Assembly (NCBI RefSeq): GCF_003337565.1
Contig: NZ_QPJL01000019.1
Location: 1-64,000 of the forward strand
DNA: 64,000 bases
Direction: 5' to 3'
From: Paracoccus lutimaris
Lineage (GTDB): Bacteria > Pseudomonadota > Alphaproteobacteria > Rhodobacterales > Rhodobacteraceae
Shown: positions 18,920-27,996 of the stretch, piece by piece
Numbering within the stretch: the stretch's first letter is position 1
Layout: each line of letters opens with the position of its first letter
Notes under the pieces: generated by a model
Seen by the model: only the letters and a program-made list of their open reading frames with translations
Databases searched by the model: none
What the model was told of the DNA's origin: nothing
Position numbers and translations under genes: made by a program

Positions 18920-19090
18920 GGGCCAGGGTCCTTCCGTTGGCGACGCAATATTTTTGCATGCCCGGCAGCCGAGCGAAAGCGCCAAAATGGCAAGGCCGGA
19001 CCGCCACTTCCGGCAGGAACCCTTGGAGGTCCAGCGGGTTGCGTCTGGTGAGCACGGGATCGACGCGGGTAACGGACGGAGGATGACATC

Positions 19091-19891
19091 ATGCAGCCAC
19101 TGACCAGCGGCGGGATCAGCTATGCGCTTGCGGGCGCGACCCGCGACACCGCGCCCCAGCAGGTCCTGGACGACCATGCCCGGGCGCTTTTCGGACTGTT
19201 TCTGGAGCGCGAGCGGGATTTCGGCTTCAACCCCGATGTGGTGACCGAATATCCCGATGTCGCCGACCCCGAGAGCAGCGCCTTTCTGGCCGATCCGCTG
19301 ACCGTCATCGCCCGGCACCGCGCCGCGCTGGCGCAATCGGGCGCGCCGGTCAGCCGCGTGATGGTGCTGACCACCTATGCCGACCGGCTGGGCCCGGTGC
19401 TGACGGCGGCGGGCTACCGGATGCAGTCCATCGACATGCCCGCCGGCCCCGACCACACCGCCGCCTTTATCCACGATTTCCCCGAGGCCGGCCCCGGCCG
19501 CACGCTTTACCTTGAAGCGGTGAACGAGGCCGACGAAAAGATCCGCCCGGGCTTTGCACTGACCATGCGCGATGCTTCGGGGCGGCTTTGCGGGGGGGCC
19601 AGCGGATCGCTGCATGCCCGCGACGGACGGCTTTACGCCTATCTGGCGACGATGACGATCATGGCCGGCCTGCCGCCGGGCACCGGCACGAAACTGGCGG
19701 GCGCGATGCTGGATTTCCTGCGCGGGCTGGGGGTTTCGACCGTGCATCTGGGCACGCAGACGGCGGGGCCCTTCTATGAACAGGTCGGCTTTCGCGTCAC
19801 CCATCGCCTGATCCCCGAATTGCGCAGCCGCCGGGGCAAGGATGGACGCATCATCCCCCATGATCTGGTCATGCTGGAGATGGATCTCTAG
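19091..19891 (+). CDS. GNAT-family N-acetyltransferase-like protein
   Basis: A 266-residue protein with a C-terminal acetyltransferase-like region: LYAYLATMTIMAGLPPGTGTKLAGAMLDFLRGLGV resembles motif A with a GxGxK-type acetyl-CoA loop, followed by a GPFYEQVGFR strand. The N-terminal half is not recognised. GGAGGA at 19077-19082 fixes the ATG. It is divergent from nnr across a 171-bp gap and converges on priA, leaving only three bases between the stops. The substrate is unknown, and a link to denitrification cannot be shown from sequence. Confidence 0.75.
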   Translation: MQPLTSGGISYALAGATRDTAPQQVLDDHARALFGLFLERERDFGFNPDVVTEYPDVADPESSAFLADPLTVIARHRAALAQSGAPVSRVMVLTTYADRLGPVLTAAGYRMQSIDMPAGPDHTAAFIHDFPEAGPGRTLYLEAVNEADEKIRPGFALTMRDASGRLCGGASGSLHARDGRLYAYLATMTIMAGLPPGTGTKLAGAMLDFLRGLGVSTVHLGTQTAGPFYEQVGFRVTHRLIPELRSRRGKDGRIIPHDLVMLEMDL

Positions 19892-19894
19892 CGC

Positions 19895-22099
19895 CTAAAG
19901 AAAGCTTTGCGGGTCGATATCGACGGCCAGCCGCAGGTTCGTGGGCGCCTTGGGCGCCAAGGCCAGCCATTGCGAGATCGCGGCCTGCACCGGCGCCTGC
20001 CGGGCCGCGTGGATCAACATGCGGACCCGGTAGCGGCCCCGCACACGGGCGATGGGCGCGGGCGCTGGTCCCCACAGCTCGGCCCCGATGGCCTGCAGGG
20101 GGGCAGCGCGGCGGGCCAGCGCATGGGCGTAATCCTCGACCACGGGCTGGTCGGGATGGGACAGAATGATCCCCGCCAGCCGGCCGAATGGCGGCATGCC
20201 GGCGGCCTGACGCCCGGCGGCCTCGGCGTCCCAGAATTCCTCGTCCTGCCCGGACAGGATCGCGCGGATCACCGGATGGTCGGGCTGATAGGTCTGCAAA
20301 AGCGCCAGCCCCCGCGCCTCGCCACCCTCGCGCCCGGCGCGACCGGCGACCTGCCGCATCAGCTGGAATGACCTCTCGGCCGCGCGCATGTCGGCGCCTT
20401 GCAGGCCCAGATCGGCGTCGATCACCCCCACCAGCGTCAGGCGCGGGAAATTGTGCCCCTTGGCCACCAGCTGGGTACCGATGATGATGTCGGTCTCGCC
20501 GGCGCCAATATCGCTGATCGCCTGTTTCAGCGCCCGGGCGGAATGGAACAGGTCCGAACTGAGGACGCTGGCGCGGGCATTCGGGAAACGCTCGGCGACC
20601 TCTTCGGCCAGACGTTCGACGCCGGGGCCGATCGCGGTCATCTTGCCCTCGACCCCGCAGCTTGGGCAGGCAACCGGGATCGGCTTGGTCGCGCCGCATT
20701 GGTGACAGACCAGCCGGTTCTGAAAGCGATGCTCGACCATGCGGGCGTCGCAATGGTCGCAGCCGATCTGCTGGCCGCAGGCGCGGCAGGCAGTGATCGG
20801 CGCATAGCCGCGCCGGTTAAGGAACAGCAGCGACTGTTCACCCTTGTCCTTGCGGGCGCGGATTTCGGCGGCAAGGCGGGGGCTGATCCAGCGCCCCTTT
20901 TCCATCTCTTGCTGGCGCAGGTCGATGGTGCCCATTTCGGGCAGCTCGGCACTGCCATAGCGCGCGCGCAGATCAAGCCGCGCATATTTCCCCAGACCCG
21001 CATTCACCCAGCTTTCGACCGAGGGCGTGGCCGAGGCCAGAACCACCTGTGCCCCCGCGATGCTGGCCCGCAGCACAGCCATGTCACGGGCGCTGTAATA
21101 GACCGTATCCTCCTGTTTATACGAGGAATCGTGCTCTTCATCGACGACGATCAGGCCCAGATCGGCAAAGGGCAGGAACAGGGCCGAACGCGCGCCCACC
21201 ACCATGCCGACATGGTTTTGCGCGGCCATGGTCCAAAGCCTGCGCCGTTCGCCCCGGGTGATGCCGGAATGCCATTCGCCGGGCCGGTCGCCGAACCGCG
21301 CCTCGACCCGGTTCAGGAACTCGGCCGACAGCGCGATTTCGGGCAGCAGCACCAACGCCTGCCGGCCCTGACGCAGGCATTCGGCGACGGCCTCCAAATA
21401 GACCTCGGTCTTGCCCGAGCCAGTCACCCCGCGCAACAGCGTCGTGCCATAGGCGCGGCTGGCGATGGCGGCGCGCAGGCGCAGGGCGGCCTCGGCCTGA
21501 TCGGGGGCAAGGGGTTTTCCGGGCAGGTCCGGGTCAAGGCGCGGATAGGGCAGATCGCGTGGCGCCAGCGTCTCGGCCAGGGTTCCGGCCTTGACCAGCC
21601 CCTGCACCACGCCCGGGCTGACCCCGGCAAGCTGCGCCAGCTCGGCGGGCGCAAAGCCCGCCCCGCCGTATTCCGCGATCACTTGCAGGACGGCGGCCCG
21701 GGCATCGGTCATGCGCTCGGGCGCCGCGCCCGCCAGATGGATGACCCGCCGGGCCGAGGGCGGCTGATCCAGATCGGGCGCCCGCGTCGCCATGCGCAGC
21801 ATCAGCGGCAGAGGCGTCAGCGTGTATTCGCCCATCCGGGTCAGGAATTCGATCATCTCGGGCGCCAGCGGCGGCGCATCGACCAGCCGCGCCACCGGGC
21901 GCAGCCGCGCCGGATCGAAATCGCCCGTCCCCGGCCCCCAGACCGCCCCCATCACCCGGCGCGGCCCCAAGGGCACCACGACCAGTTGCCCCAGCCGCAC
22001 GCCCCCCTCGGGCGCAAGATAGTCAAGAATGCCGACCACCTCTTGCGTCAGCACCGCGATGCGCGCGCCATGGGGATAGAAAAGCGGCGGCCCGGACAT
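19895..22099 (-). CDS. priA: PriA, primosomal replication restart helicase
   Basis: A 734-residue superfamily 2 helicase. It has an N-terminal DNA-binding domain, Walker A GVTGSGKTEVYL, DEEH box (VVDEEHDSSYKQ), the zinc region with eight Cys (CRACGQQIGCDHC ... CHQCG ... CPSCG) and the C-terminal domain. It reloads the replisome at stalled forks. The ATG at 22099 is preferred over a TTG at 22105. It follows the possible 43-aa gene at 22102-22233, whose stop lies two bases before this ATG. Confidence 0.96.
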   Translation of the reverse strand: MSGPPLFYPHGARIAVLTQEVVGILDYLAPEGGVRLGQLVVVPLGPRRVMGAVWGPGTGDFDPARLRPVARLVDAPPLAPEMIEFLTRMGEYTLTPLPLMLRMATRAPDLDQPPSARRVIHLAGAAPERMTDARAAVLQVIAEYGGAGFAPAELAQLAGVSPGVVQGLVKAGTLAETLAPRDLPYPRLDPDLPGKPLAPDQAEAALRLRAAIASRAYGTTLLRGVTGSGKTEVYLEAVAECLRQGRQALVLLPEIALSAEFLNRVEARFGDRPGEWHSGITRGERRRLWTMAAQNHVGMVVGARSALFLPFADLGLIVVDEEHDSSYKQEDTVYYSARDMAVLRASIAGAQVVLASATPSVESWVNAGLGKYARLDLRARYGSAELPEMGTIDLRQQEMEKGRWISPRLAAEIRARKDKGEQSLLFLNRRGYAPITACRACGQQIGCDHCDARMVEHRFQNRLVCHQCGATKPIPVACPSCGVEGKMTAIGPGVERLAEEVAERFPNARASVLSSDLFHSARALKQAISDIGAGETDIIIGTQLVAKGHNFPRLTLVGVIDADLGLQGADMRAAERSFQLMRQVAGRAGREGGEARGLALLQTYQPDHPVIRAILSGQDEEFWDAEAAGRQAAGMPPFGRLAGIILSHPDQPVVEDYAHALARRAAPLQAIGAELWGPAPAPIARVRGRYRVRMLIHAARQAPVQAAISQWLALAPKAPTNLRLAVDIDPQSFL

Positions 22100-22101
22100 G
22101 G

Positions 22102-22233
22102 TCAAAAGCTGGGCACACCAAAGAGCATCGTGGCCGTCCCCAGCGCCAGAACCACCACCGGGTTCGATGCCGCGATCGCCGCAGGGATCAGCGCGATCAT
22201 CAGGTCAAGCAGGCTGGGGTCGGCGGCAACCAT
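22102..22233 (-). CDS. candidate 43-aa membrane peptide upstream of priA
   Basis: A short open frame, MVAADPSLLDLMIALIPAAIAASNPVVV..., consisting mostly of one long hydrophobic stretch. A CGGAG sequence lies about eight bases before the ATG. The stop is two bases before the priA ATG, so it would be translationally coupled to priA. Evidence is the ribosome site, hydrophobic pattern and coupling only; no family is recognised. Confidence 0.4.
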   Translation of the reverse strand: MVAADPSLLDLMIALIPAAIAASNPVVVLALGTATMLFGVPSF

Positions 22234-22380
22234 GGCATTTCTCCGGTCAGAAAACACAAGGCATGCTTGTGCCACGACCCTGCCCCATGCCGCAAGCCGG
22301 CCAAGCCGGACAGGAAGGCAGGCTTCACCCGCCCGCCATTCTGCGCTAGACCTTTGGGCGAACCGACAACAGGGACGCCG

Positions 22381-23094
22381 ATGACCAGCGACGCACAAGC
22401 CGAAACCCTGTCCGAGGACGAGCGCGCCCGCCTTCTGGCCCGGCCCGAACTGATCCTCGCCGACCGCGACCTGATGCGCGCCCTGATCGGCGTGCGTGAG
22501 ACCGAGATCGGCGAGAACGTGATCGACATTCGCGGCCGCGCCATGCAGGCGCTGGAAACGCGGCTGGACCGGCTGGAAAGCACGCATGAATCGGTGATCT
22601 CGACCGCCTATGAAAACCAGACCGGCATGAACACCGTGCATCGCGCCGTGCTCTCGCTGCTGGAGCCGATGGATTTCGAGGGTTTTCTGGAAAATCTGGA
22701 AACCACCGTCGCCCCGATCCTGCGCGTCGAAACCCTGCGGCTGGTGATGGAGACGGGCGGCACCCTGCCCGAGCCCGAAAGCTCGGGTCCCTTGGTCATC
22801 GTCCCCGAGGGCGCGATTGCCGGGCTGATCTCGGGCGGGCGGCGGATGCCGCGCGGTGACGATATCGTGCTGCGCCGCGCCGCCGCGGAGACCCTGCCCA
22901 TCCATGCCGAGACCCGCGCCCCCATCCGCTCCGAGGCGCTGCTGCCGCTGGATCTTGGCCCCGGCCGGCGGCCGGCGCTCTTGTTGATCGGCTCGGCCGA
23001 TACCGGGCGCTTCAACCCGGCGCAGGGCACCGATCTCTTGCGTTTCTTCGGCCAGGCCTTCCGGCTGGTCCTGCTGTCCTGGCTGCGGCAATGA
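22381..23094 (+). CDS. DUF484 family protein
   Basis: A 237-residue protein of the DUF484/YigA family: a helical N-terminus (about 1-75) and a GAF-like C-terminal domain. The neighbour is the key evidence, since DUF484 genes sit directly before xerC in many proteobacteria, as yigA does in E. coli. Here the stop overlaps the xerC ATG by 4 bp. Function is unknown. The ATG at 22381 gives the usual family length. Confidence 0.82.
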   Translation: MTSDAQAETLSEDERARLLARPELILADRDLMRALIGVRETEIGENVIDIRGRAMQALETRLDRLESTHESVISTAYENQTGMNTVHRAVLSLLEPMDFEGFLENLETTVAPILRVETLRLVMETGGTLPEPESSGPLVIVPEGAIAGLISGGRRMPRGDDIVLRRAAAETLPIHAETRAPIRSEALLPLDLGPGRRPALLLIGSADTGRFNPAQGTDLLRFFGQAFRLVLLSWLRQ

Positions 23095-24041
23095 CCGCAG
23101 GGGCCAGGCCGCCGGAATTCCCGCTGGCGCTGGCCCCGGTGATGTCAGAGGCGCTGACGCGCTGGCTGGACAGCGAACGCGCCGCCCGCGACCGCTCGGA
23201 CCACACGATCCGCGCCTATCAGGCGGATCTGCTGGCGTTTCTGTCCTTTCTTGGCGGCCATCACGGCGCCCCAGCCCTGCCCGCAACGCTGGCCGGGCTG
23301 ACCCAGACCGACATGCGCGCCTTTGCGGCGGCTGAACGCGGCCGTGGCCTGTCCGCGCGGTCTCTGGCGCGGCGGCTTTCGGCCACGCGCAGCTTCATCC
23401 GCTGGATGTCGGACCGTCACGGCTTTGACGCTTCAAAGGCGCTGGCCTCGCGCGGGCCGAAATACACCCGCTCGCTGCCCCGGCCGCTTGCGCCCGAACA
23501 GGCCCGGGACCTGCTCGATCTGGCCGCCAGCACCCATCCCGAGCCATGGATCGCCGCCCGCGATATGGCGGTGCTGACGCTACTTTACGGCTGCGGGCTG
23601 CGGATTTCCGAGGCGCTTTCGCTGAACGGCGCCGACTGGCCCCTGCGCGAGGCGCTGACCATCCGCGGCAAGGGCGGGCGCGAAAGACAGGTGCCGGTCC
23701 TGCCCGTGGCCCGCGACGCGATCCAGACCTATCTGCACCTCAGCCCCTATCCGCTGGAGCGCGACGGCCCGCTGTTTCGCGGCGCGCGCGGCAAAAGACT
23801 GGGCCAGCCGGCGATCTCGGGGGCGATGCGGCTGTTGCGGCAGGGGCTGGGCCTGCCGCCCACGGCGACGCCGCATGCGCTGCGCCATTCCTTCGCCACG
23901 CATCTTCTGGCGGCGGGGGGCGATCTGCGCACCATCCAGGAACTTCTGGGCCACGCGAGCCTGTCGACGACCCAGGTCTATACCGGGGTCGATGACGCCC
24001 ATCTTCTGGCGGTCTATCGCGCCGCCCATCCCCGCGCCTGA
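23091..24041 (+). CDS. xerC: XerC, tyrosine recombinase
   Basis: A 316-residue tyrosine recombinase. It has an N-terminal SAM-like core-binding domain (about 18-105) and a catalytic domain with Arg in GCGLRISEAL, Lys in GKGGRERQVP, HALRHSFATHLL (His, Arg), a GHASLSTTQVYTG segment with a second His, and Tyr. With XerD it resolves chromosome dimers at dif. Coupling to the DUF484 gene favours XerC over XerD. Confidence 0.93.
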   Translation: MTAGARPPEFPLALAPVMSEALTRWLDSERAARDRSDHTIRAYQADLLAFLSFLGGHHGAPALPATLAGLTQTDMRAFAAAERGRGLSARSLARRLSATRSFIRWMSDRHGFDASKALASRGPKYTRSLPRPLAPEQARDLLDLAASTHPEPWIAARDMAVLTLLYGCGLRISEALSLNGADWPLREALTIRGKGGRERQVPVLPVARDAIQTYLHLSPYPLERDGPLFRGARGKRLGQPAISGAMRLLRQGLGLPPTATPHALRHSFATHLLAAGGDLRTIQELLGHASLSTTQVYTGVDDAHLLAVYRAAHPRA

Positions 24042-24048
24042 CGCGCCC

Positions 24049-24072
24049 TTTCTTCTTCATCCAAATATCCAT
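24049..24072 (+). repeat. intergenic motif copy 1 (CAAATATCCATGC)
   Basis: A TTCTTCAT-C-CAAATATCCATGC segment in the gap after xerC. A very similar one lies at 29150-29175 after the transglutaminase-like gene. Both stand in short intergenic gaps downstream of genes, which suggests a small dispersed element of this genome. Confidence 0.5.
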
Positions 24073-24131
24073 GCCGCCCGCGCCACAGGCACCACCTTTA
24101 CAATTCCCGCAGGGCAGACCATCAAATCGGC

Positions 24132-24890
24132 ATGTTCGAGCTTTCCCTTGATCTTGTGCTGATGCTGGTTGCCGCGGCTTTCGCGGCCGGTTTCGTCGAT
24201 TCCATCGCCGGAGGCGGCGGGCTGATCACCGTGCCCGCACTGTTGCTGGCGGGGCTGCCGCCCGCGCAGGCGCTGGCCACGAACAAGGTGCAGGGCGTCT
24301 TCGGCGCCGCCACCGCCGCCCTGTCCTACGCCCGGCGCGGTCTGGTCGATCTACGCCAGCAAAAGACCGAGGCCGTCGTCGCCTTTGTCGCCGGCCTCTG
24401 CGGGGCGCTGATGGTGTCCTGGATCCCGACCAAGGCGCTCAGCTACGGGCTGCCGGTGGTGCTGATCGGAATCGCGGTGTTTTTCGCGCTGAAGCCCGGC
24501 CTTGACGACACCGACCGCGTGCGTCGCATCTCGCCCGCCGTCTTCACCGCCACCTTCGTGCCGGCCATCGCCTTTTACGACGGGCTCCTGGGGCCGGGCA
24601 CCGGGGCGTTCTTCATGCTGGGTTTCGTCATGCTGGCGGGCTACGGCATCCTCAAGGCCACGGCGCATACGAAACTGCTGAACTTTGCCTCGAATCTCGG
24701 CGGGCTGGTGGCCTTTGCGGTGGTCGCAAAGCCGCTTTGGCTGCTTGGCGGCGCCATGGCCATCGCCCAGATCGCAGGCGCGCTTCTAGGCGCGAGGCTC
24801 GCCATGCGGATCGGCGCGCGGGTGATCAAGCCGCTTTTGGTCATCACCTCGACGGCGCTGGCGCTGCGGCTGATCTGGCAGTTGCTCTGA
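24132..24890 (+). CDS. TauE/SafE (TSUP) family membrane transporter
   Basis: A 252-residue integral membrane protein with about eight helices in two halves. The family signature GFVDSIAGGGGLITVPALLLAGLPP is near the start, and LGPGTGAFFMLGFV opens the second repeat. TSUP proteins move sulphite, sulphoacetate or related anions; the substrate here is not indicated by neighbours. It stands alone, convergent with the asparaginase gene six bases downstream. Confidence 0.88.
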   Translation: MFELSLDLVLMLVAAAFAAGFVDSIAGGGGLITVPALLLAGLPPAQALATNKVQGVFGAATAALSYARRGLVDLRQQKTEAVVAFVAGLCGALMVSWIPTKALSYGLPVVLIGIAVFFALKPGLDDTDRVRRISPAVFTATFVPAIAFYDGLLGPGTGAFFMLGFVMLAGYGILKATAHTKLLNFASNLGGLVAFAVVAKPLWLLGGAMAIAQIAGALLGARLAMRIGARVIKPLLVITSTALALRLIWQLL

Positions 24891-24896
24891 CCTGCC

Positions 24897-25883
24897 CTAC
24901 AGGGGAAAGCCGCTGGCCCGGCGCAGCTCGCCGGTGACCAGCCCGCGCCAGTTCCGCTGTGCGCCGGTCAGGTATTTCTGCACGACCGGATCGCCCTCGG
25001 CCAGAATGCCCAGATGCACCAGCAGCGCGGTAATGGCGGCCTCGGACCCGCGCGTGCCGCCATCGGTGACCTTCAGCGCAATGCCCAGCCCGCGTTCGGG
25101 GACAATGCCGACGAAAACCGCCTCGGCCCCGGTCTTCAACGCGGCGCGGCCACGCGCGGCGCGCATCAGCTCGGTGCAGGCGCGGCCCTCGCCGGCGACC
25201 AACTCGGGATGGGTCATCATCGCCTGAACCAGCCGGCGCTGCGCATCGCCGCGCAGCCCGCCGCCCGGCGCGGCGAATGCCGCCATGGCGCGGGCCAGCC
25301 CCTCGACCGTGCAGGCAAAATTCGGCGCCGAGCAGCCGTCGACGCCCCAGCCGGCCGAGACCTCGCCCGTCACCTCCTCGAACGCGCCGCGCACGGCCTG
25401 CTGGACCGGATGATCCAGCTCGACATATTCCGCACCGCCGCCCAGATGCCGGTTCAGGGTCAGAAACCCCGCATGCTTGCCCGAGCAATTGTTGTGGATC
25501 TGGCAGGGCGCGCTGTCGGTACAGATCAGCCGGCGATGTTCCTCGGGGTCCTTGGGCAGATGCGCGCCGCAGCGCAGGTCGCCCTCGGCCAGACCCAGCC
25601 CCGAAAGCCATGACGTCACCCGCCCGGTATGGATCGCCGCGCCGTTATGGCTGGCGCAAGCCAAGGCCAGATGGTCCGGCCCCAGCCCCGCCGCATCCGC
25701 CGCGCCGCTTTCGATCAGAGGCAGCGCCTGGATCATCTTGCACGAGGATCGCGGAAAGATCACCGCGCCCGGATCGCCCCAGGCCTCGATGATGCCATTG
25801 CCGTCGGCAATCACCACATGTCCCAGATGCGTGCTTTCGCGAATCCCGCCACGCCACAATTCGATCAGTTTTGCTGCCGTCAT
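24897..25883 (-). CDS. type III (ReAV-like) L-asparaginase
   Basis: A 328-residue protein of the Rhizobium etli inducible asparaginase family, unrelated to the E. coli type I/II enzymes. Recognisable motifs: PRSSCKMIQALPLIESGAA (catalytic Ser/Lys region), the NNCSGKHAGFLTL loop with a zinc-site Cys, and GWGVDGCSAPNF with a second Cys. It hydrolyses L-asparagine to aspartate and ammonia (family knowledge). The ATG at 25883 has AGAGGA about nine bases upstream. An upstream in-frame ATG at 25919 would add an unsupported extension. Confidence 0.85.
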   Translation of the reverse strand: MTAAKLIELWRGGIRESTHLGHVVIADGNGIIEAWGDPGAVIFPRSSCKMIQALPLIESGAADAAGLGPDHLALACASHNGAAIHTGRVTSWLSGLGLAEGDLRCGAHLPKDPEEHRRLICTDSAPCQIHNNCSGKHAGFLTLNRHLGGGAEYVELDHPVQQAVRGAFEEVTGEVSAGWGVDGCSAPNFACTVEGLARAMAAFAAPGGGLRGDAQRRLVQAMMTHPELVAGEGRACTELMRAARGRAALKTGAEAVFVGIVPERGLGIALKVTDGGTRGSEAAITALLVHLGILAEGDPVVQKYLTGAQRNWRGLVTGELRRASGFPL

Positions 25884-26033
25884 GGGTGCATTTCCTCTGA
25901 CAATCGCGCGATTTCCCATCAAAAGGGCTTTTTCGTGCCGGCGTTTTCGCATTATTTTGCGGCGAGATGGTTGAAAACACCACCGTCATCGGCAACAAGC
26001 CGGATAAAACCGGACATGGCAGGAGGCCAGAGC

Positions 26034-26561
26034 ATGTTGAAATCCGCGCCGCGCGCCGCAGCGGCAGCTGCAGCACTCGTGATCGCCGCATCTTCGCCGG
26101 TCCTCGCGCAGGACTCGACCAATGTGGTCGCGACCGAAGGCGACTGGACCGTCTTTTCCGCAAACAGCCCCAAGGAATGCTGGGCGGTGTCCGCACCGAA
26201 ATCCACCCAGAACATGGATTCCAGCGGCAAGCCCAAGGACGTGACGCGCGGCGACATCCGCCTGTATATCGCCTATCGCCCCGGTCAGGCCGGCGAGGTG
26301 TCCTTCTCGGGCGGCTATCCCTTTGCCCCGGATTCGGCGGTCGAGGTGAATATCGGCGGCAATGTCTTCAAGCTGTTCACCGAGGGCGAAAGCGCCTGGA
26401 CCGGCTCGCCGTCCGAGGACAGCAAGCTGATCTCGGCCCTGCGCGCCGGCTCGTCGGCGGTCATCTCGGGGCGTTCGGCCCGGGGCACCATGACCAAGGA
26501 CACGTTCAGCCTGTCGGGCATCACCGCCGCCTCGAACAAGGCGCAGGGTGCCTGCAAATAA
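26034..26561 (+). CDS. IalB (invasion-associated locus B) family protein
   Basis: A 175-residue exported protein. The signal peptide is about 1-25, ending VLAQ-DS, followed by a single compact domain with GDWTVFSA near the start and paired Cys (CWAV..., GACK at the end) of the kind seen in IalB proteins. These are small envelope proteins common in alphaproteobacteria; the role outside Bartonella is not known. AGGAGG at 26021-26026 sits eight bases before the ATG. A strong terminator follows. Confidence 0.82.
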   Translation: MLKSAPRAAAAAAALVIAASSPVLAQDSTNVVATEGDWTVFSANSPKECWAVSAPKSTQNMDSSGKPKDVTRGDIRLYIAYRPGQAGEVSFSGGYPFAPDSAVEVNIGGNVFKLFTEGESAWTGSPSEDSKLISALRAGSSAVISGRSARGTMTKDTFSLSGITAASNKAQGACK

Positions 26562-26595
26562 GCCGCATTCCGGCGGATTGGCAGAATTCACGATG

Positions 26596-26620
26596 ACAGG
26601 GGCCTTGGCCCCTGTTTTCT
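26596..26620 (+). terminator. rho-independent terminator after the ialB-like gene
   Basis: A perfect nine-base inverted repeat, ACAGGGGCC-TT-GGCCCCTGT, followed by TTCTTTT, 35 bases after the stop codon and before rlmN. Confidence 0.88.
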
Positions 26621-26677
26621 TTTGGGCCGGTCTCGCCTATATATCCGGTTTCGCCCAACGCCCGGACCGATTCCGCC

Positions 26678-27886
26678 ATGACCGCCCAGAACGCCGCCCC
26701 GATCACGCAGGACCTGCTGACCATTCCGCGCAAGCTGCCCGAGACGGCCCTGACGAATATCGTCGGCCTGACCCGCGACCAGCTGCATCAGGCGCTGATC
26801 GCTGCTGGCACGCCCGAACGGCAGGCGAAGATGCGCGTGGGCCAGATCTGGCAATGGGTCTACCACTGGGGGGTGCGCGATTTCGCGCAGATGACCAATC
26901 TGGCCAAGGATTACCGCGCCTTTCTGGCCGAGCGGTTCGAGATCGCCCTGCCCGAGATCGTGACCCGCCAGATCAGCGCGGACGGCACCCGCAAGTATCT
27001 CTTGCGCATCGCCGGCGGGCACGAGGTCGAGACCGTCTATATCCCCGAGGAAAACCGCGGCACGCTGTGCATTTCCTCGCAGGTCGGCTGCACGCTGACC
27101 TGCTCCTTCTGCCATACCGGCACGCAGAAGCTGGTGCGCAACCTGACGGCGGGCGAAATCGTCGGACAGGTCATGTTGGCCCGCGACGATCTGGGCGAAT
27201 GGCCCCGCCCCGGTGAGCCCAAGGACGAGACCCGCCTGGTCAGCAATGTGGTGCTGATGGGCATGGGCGAGCCGCTTTATAATTTCGACAATGTCCGCGA
27301 CGCCATGAAGGTGGTGATGGATGGCGAGGGGATCAGCCTGTCGCGCCGCCGCATCACGCTGTCGACCAGCGGCATCGTCCCGGAAATCGCCAAGACCGCC
27401 GAGGAAATCGGCTGCCTTCTGGCCGTCAGCTTCCACGCGACCGAGGACGCGACCCGCGACCGTCTGGTGCCGGTGAACAAGAAATGGAACATCGAAACGC
27501 TCTTGAACGCGCTGCGCGACTATCCGCGCCTGTCGAATTCGGAACGCATCACCTTTGAATATGTGATGCTGGACGGGGTGAATGACAGCGATGCCGATGC
27601 CCGCCGTCTGGTCAAGCTGATCCGCGGCATTCCGGCCAAGATCAACCTGATCCCCTTCAACGAATGGCCCGGCACGCCCTATAAACGCTCGAGCTGGGAA
27701 CGGATCGAGGCCTTTGCCGACATCGTCCACAAGGCAGGTTACGCCAGCCCCATCCGCACCCCGCGCGGCGAGGATATCATGGCCGCCTGCGGCCAGCTGA
27801 AATCCGCGACCGAGCGTGGCCGCAAATCGGCCGCGCAGATCGCAGCGGAAACCGCCCCTCAGGCCGCCCCCCAGACGCGCGCCTGA
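26678..27886 (+). CDS. rlmN: RlmN, 23S rRNA A2503 / tRNA A37 methyltransferase
   Basis: A 402-residue radical SAM methyltransferase. CxxxCxxC is seen in [20 protein letters not shown], with the [12 protein letters not shown] strand and the C-terminal methyl-carrying Cys in DIMAACGQL. It makes 2-methyladenosine in 23S rRNA and in some tRNAs. The C-terminal Ala-rich tail is longer than the family core. Preceded by a terminator, so it is transcribed independently. Confidence 0.95.
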   Translation: MTAQNAAPITQDLLTIPRKLPETALTNIVGLTRDQLHQALIAAGTPERQAKMRVGQIWQWVYHWGVRDFAQMTNLAKDYRAFLAERFEIALPEIVTRQISADGTRKYLLRIAGGHEVETVYIPEENRGTLCISSQVGCTLTCSFCHTGTQKLVRNLTAGEIVGQVMLARDDLGEWPRPGEPKDETRLVSNVVLMGMGEPLYNFDNVRDAMKVVMDGEGISLSRRRITLSTSGIVPEIAKTAEEIGCLLAVSFHATEDATRDRLVPVNKKWNIETLLNALRDYPRLSNSERITFEYVMLDGVNDSDADARRLVKLIRGIPAKINLIPFNEWPGTPYKRSSWERIEAFADIVHKAGYASPIRTPRGEDIMAACGQLKSATERGRKSAAQIAAETAPQAAPQTRA

Positions 27887-27996
27887 ATATTCATCAAACC
27901 CGCTCGAAACACTTGAACGAAAAAGTCTTTCCGGCCTAGCATGCGCCGTTTCAGCAGGGCAGCCGCCCTGCTGCAGGCCACGCAAAGGACCGGACC

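Noticed and set aside
20399..22384. A 661-codon plus-strand frame opposite priA
   Set aside because: Shadow of priA; no recognisable motifs.
23091..24041. Integrase of a mobile element
   Set aside because: The tyrosine recombinase is coupled to DUF484, the housekeeping XerC setting, and no attachment repeats or cargo genes flank it.
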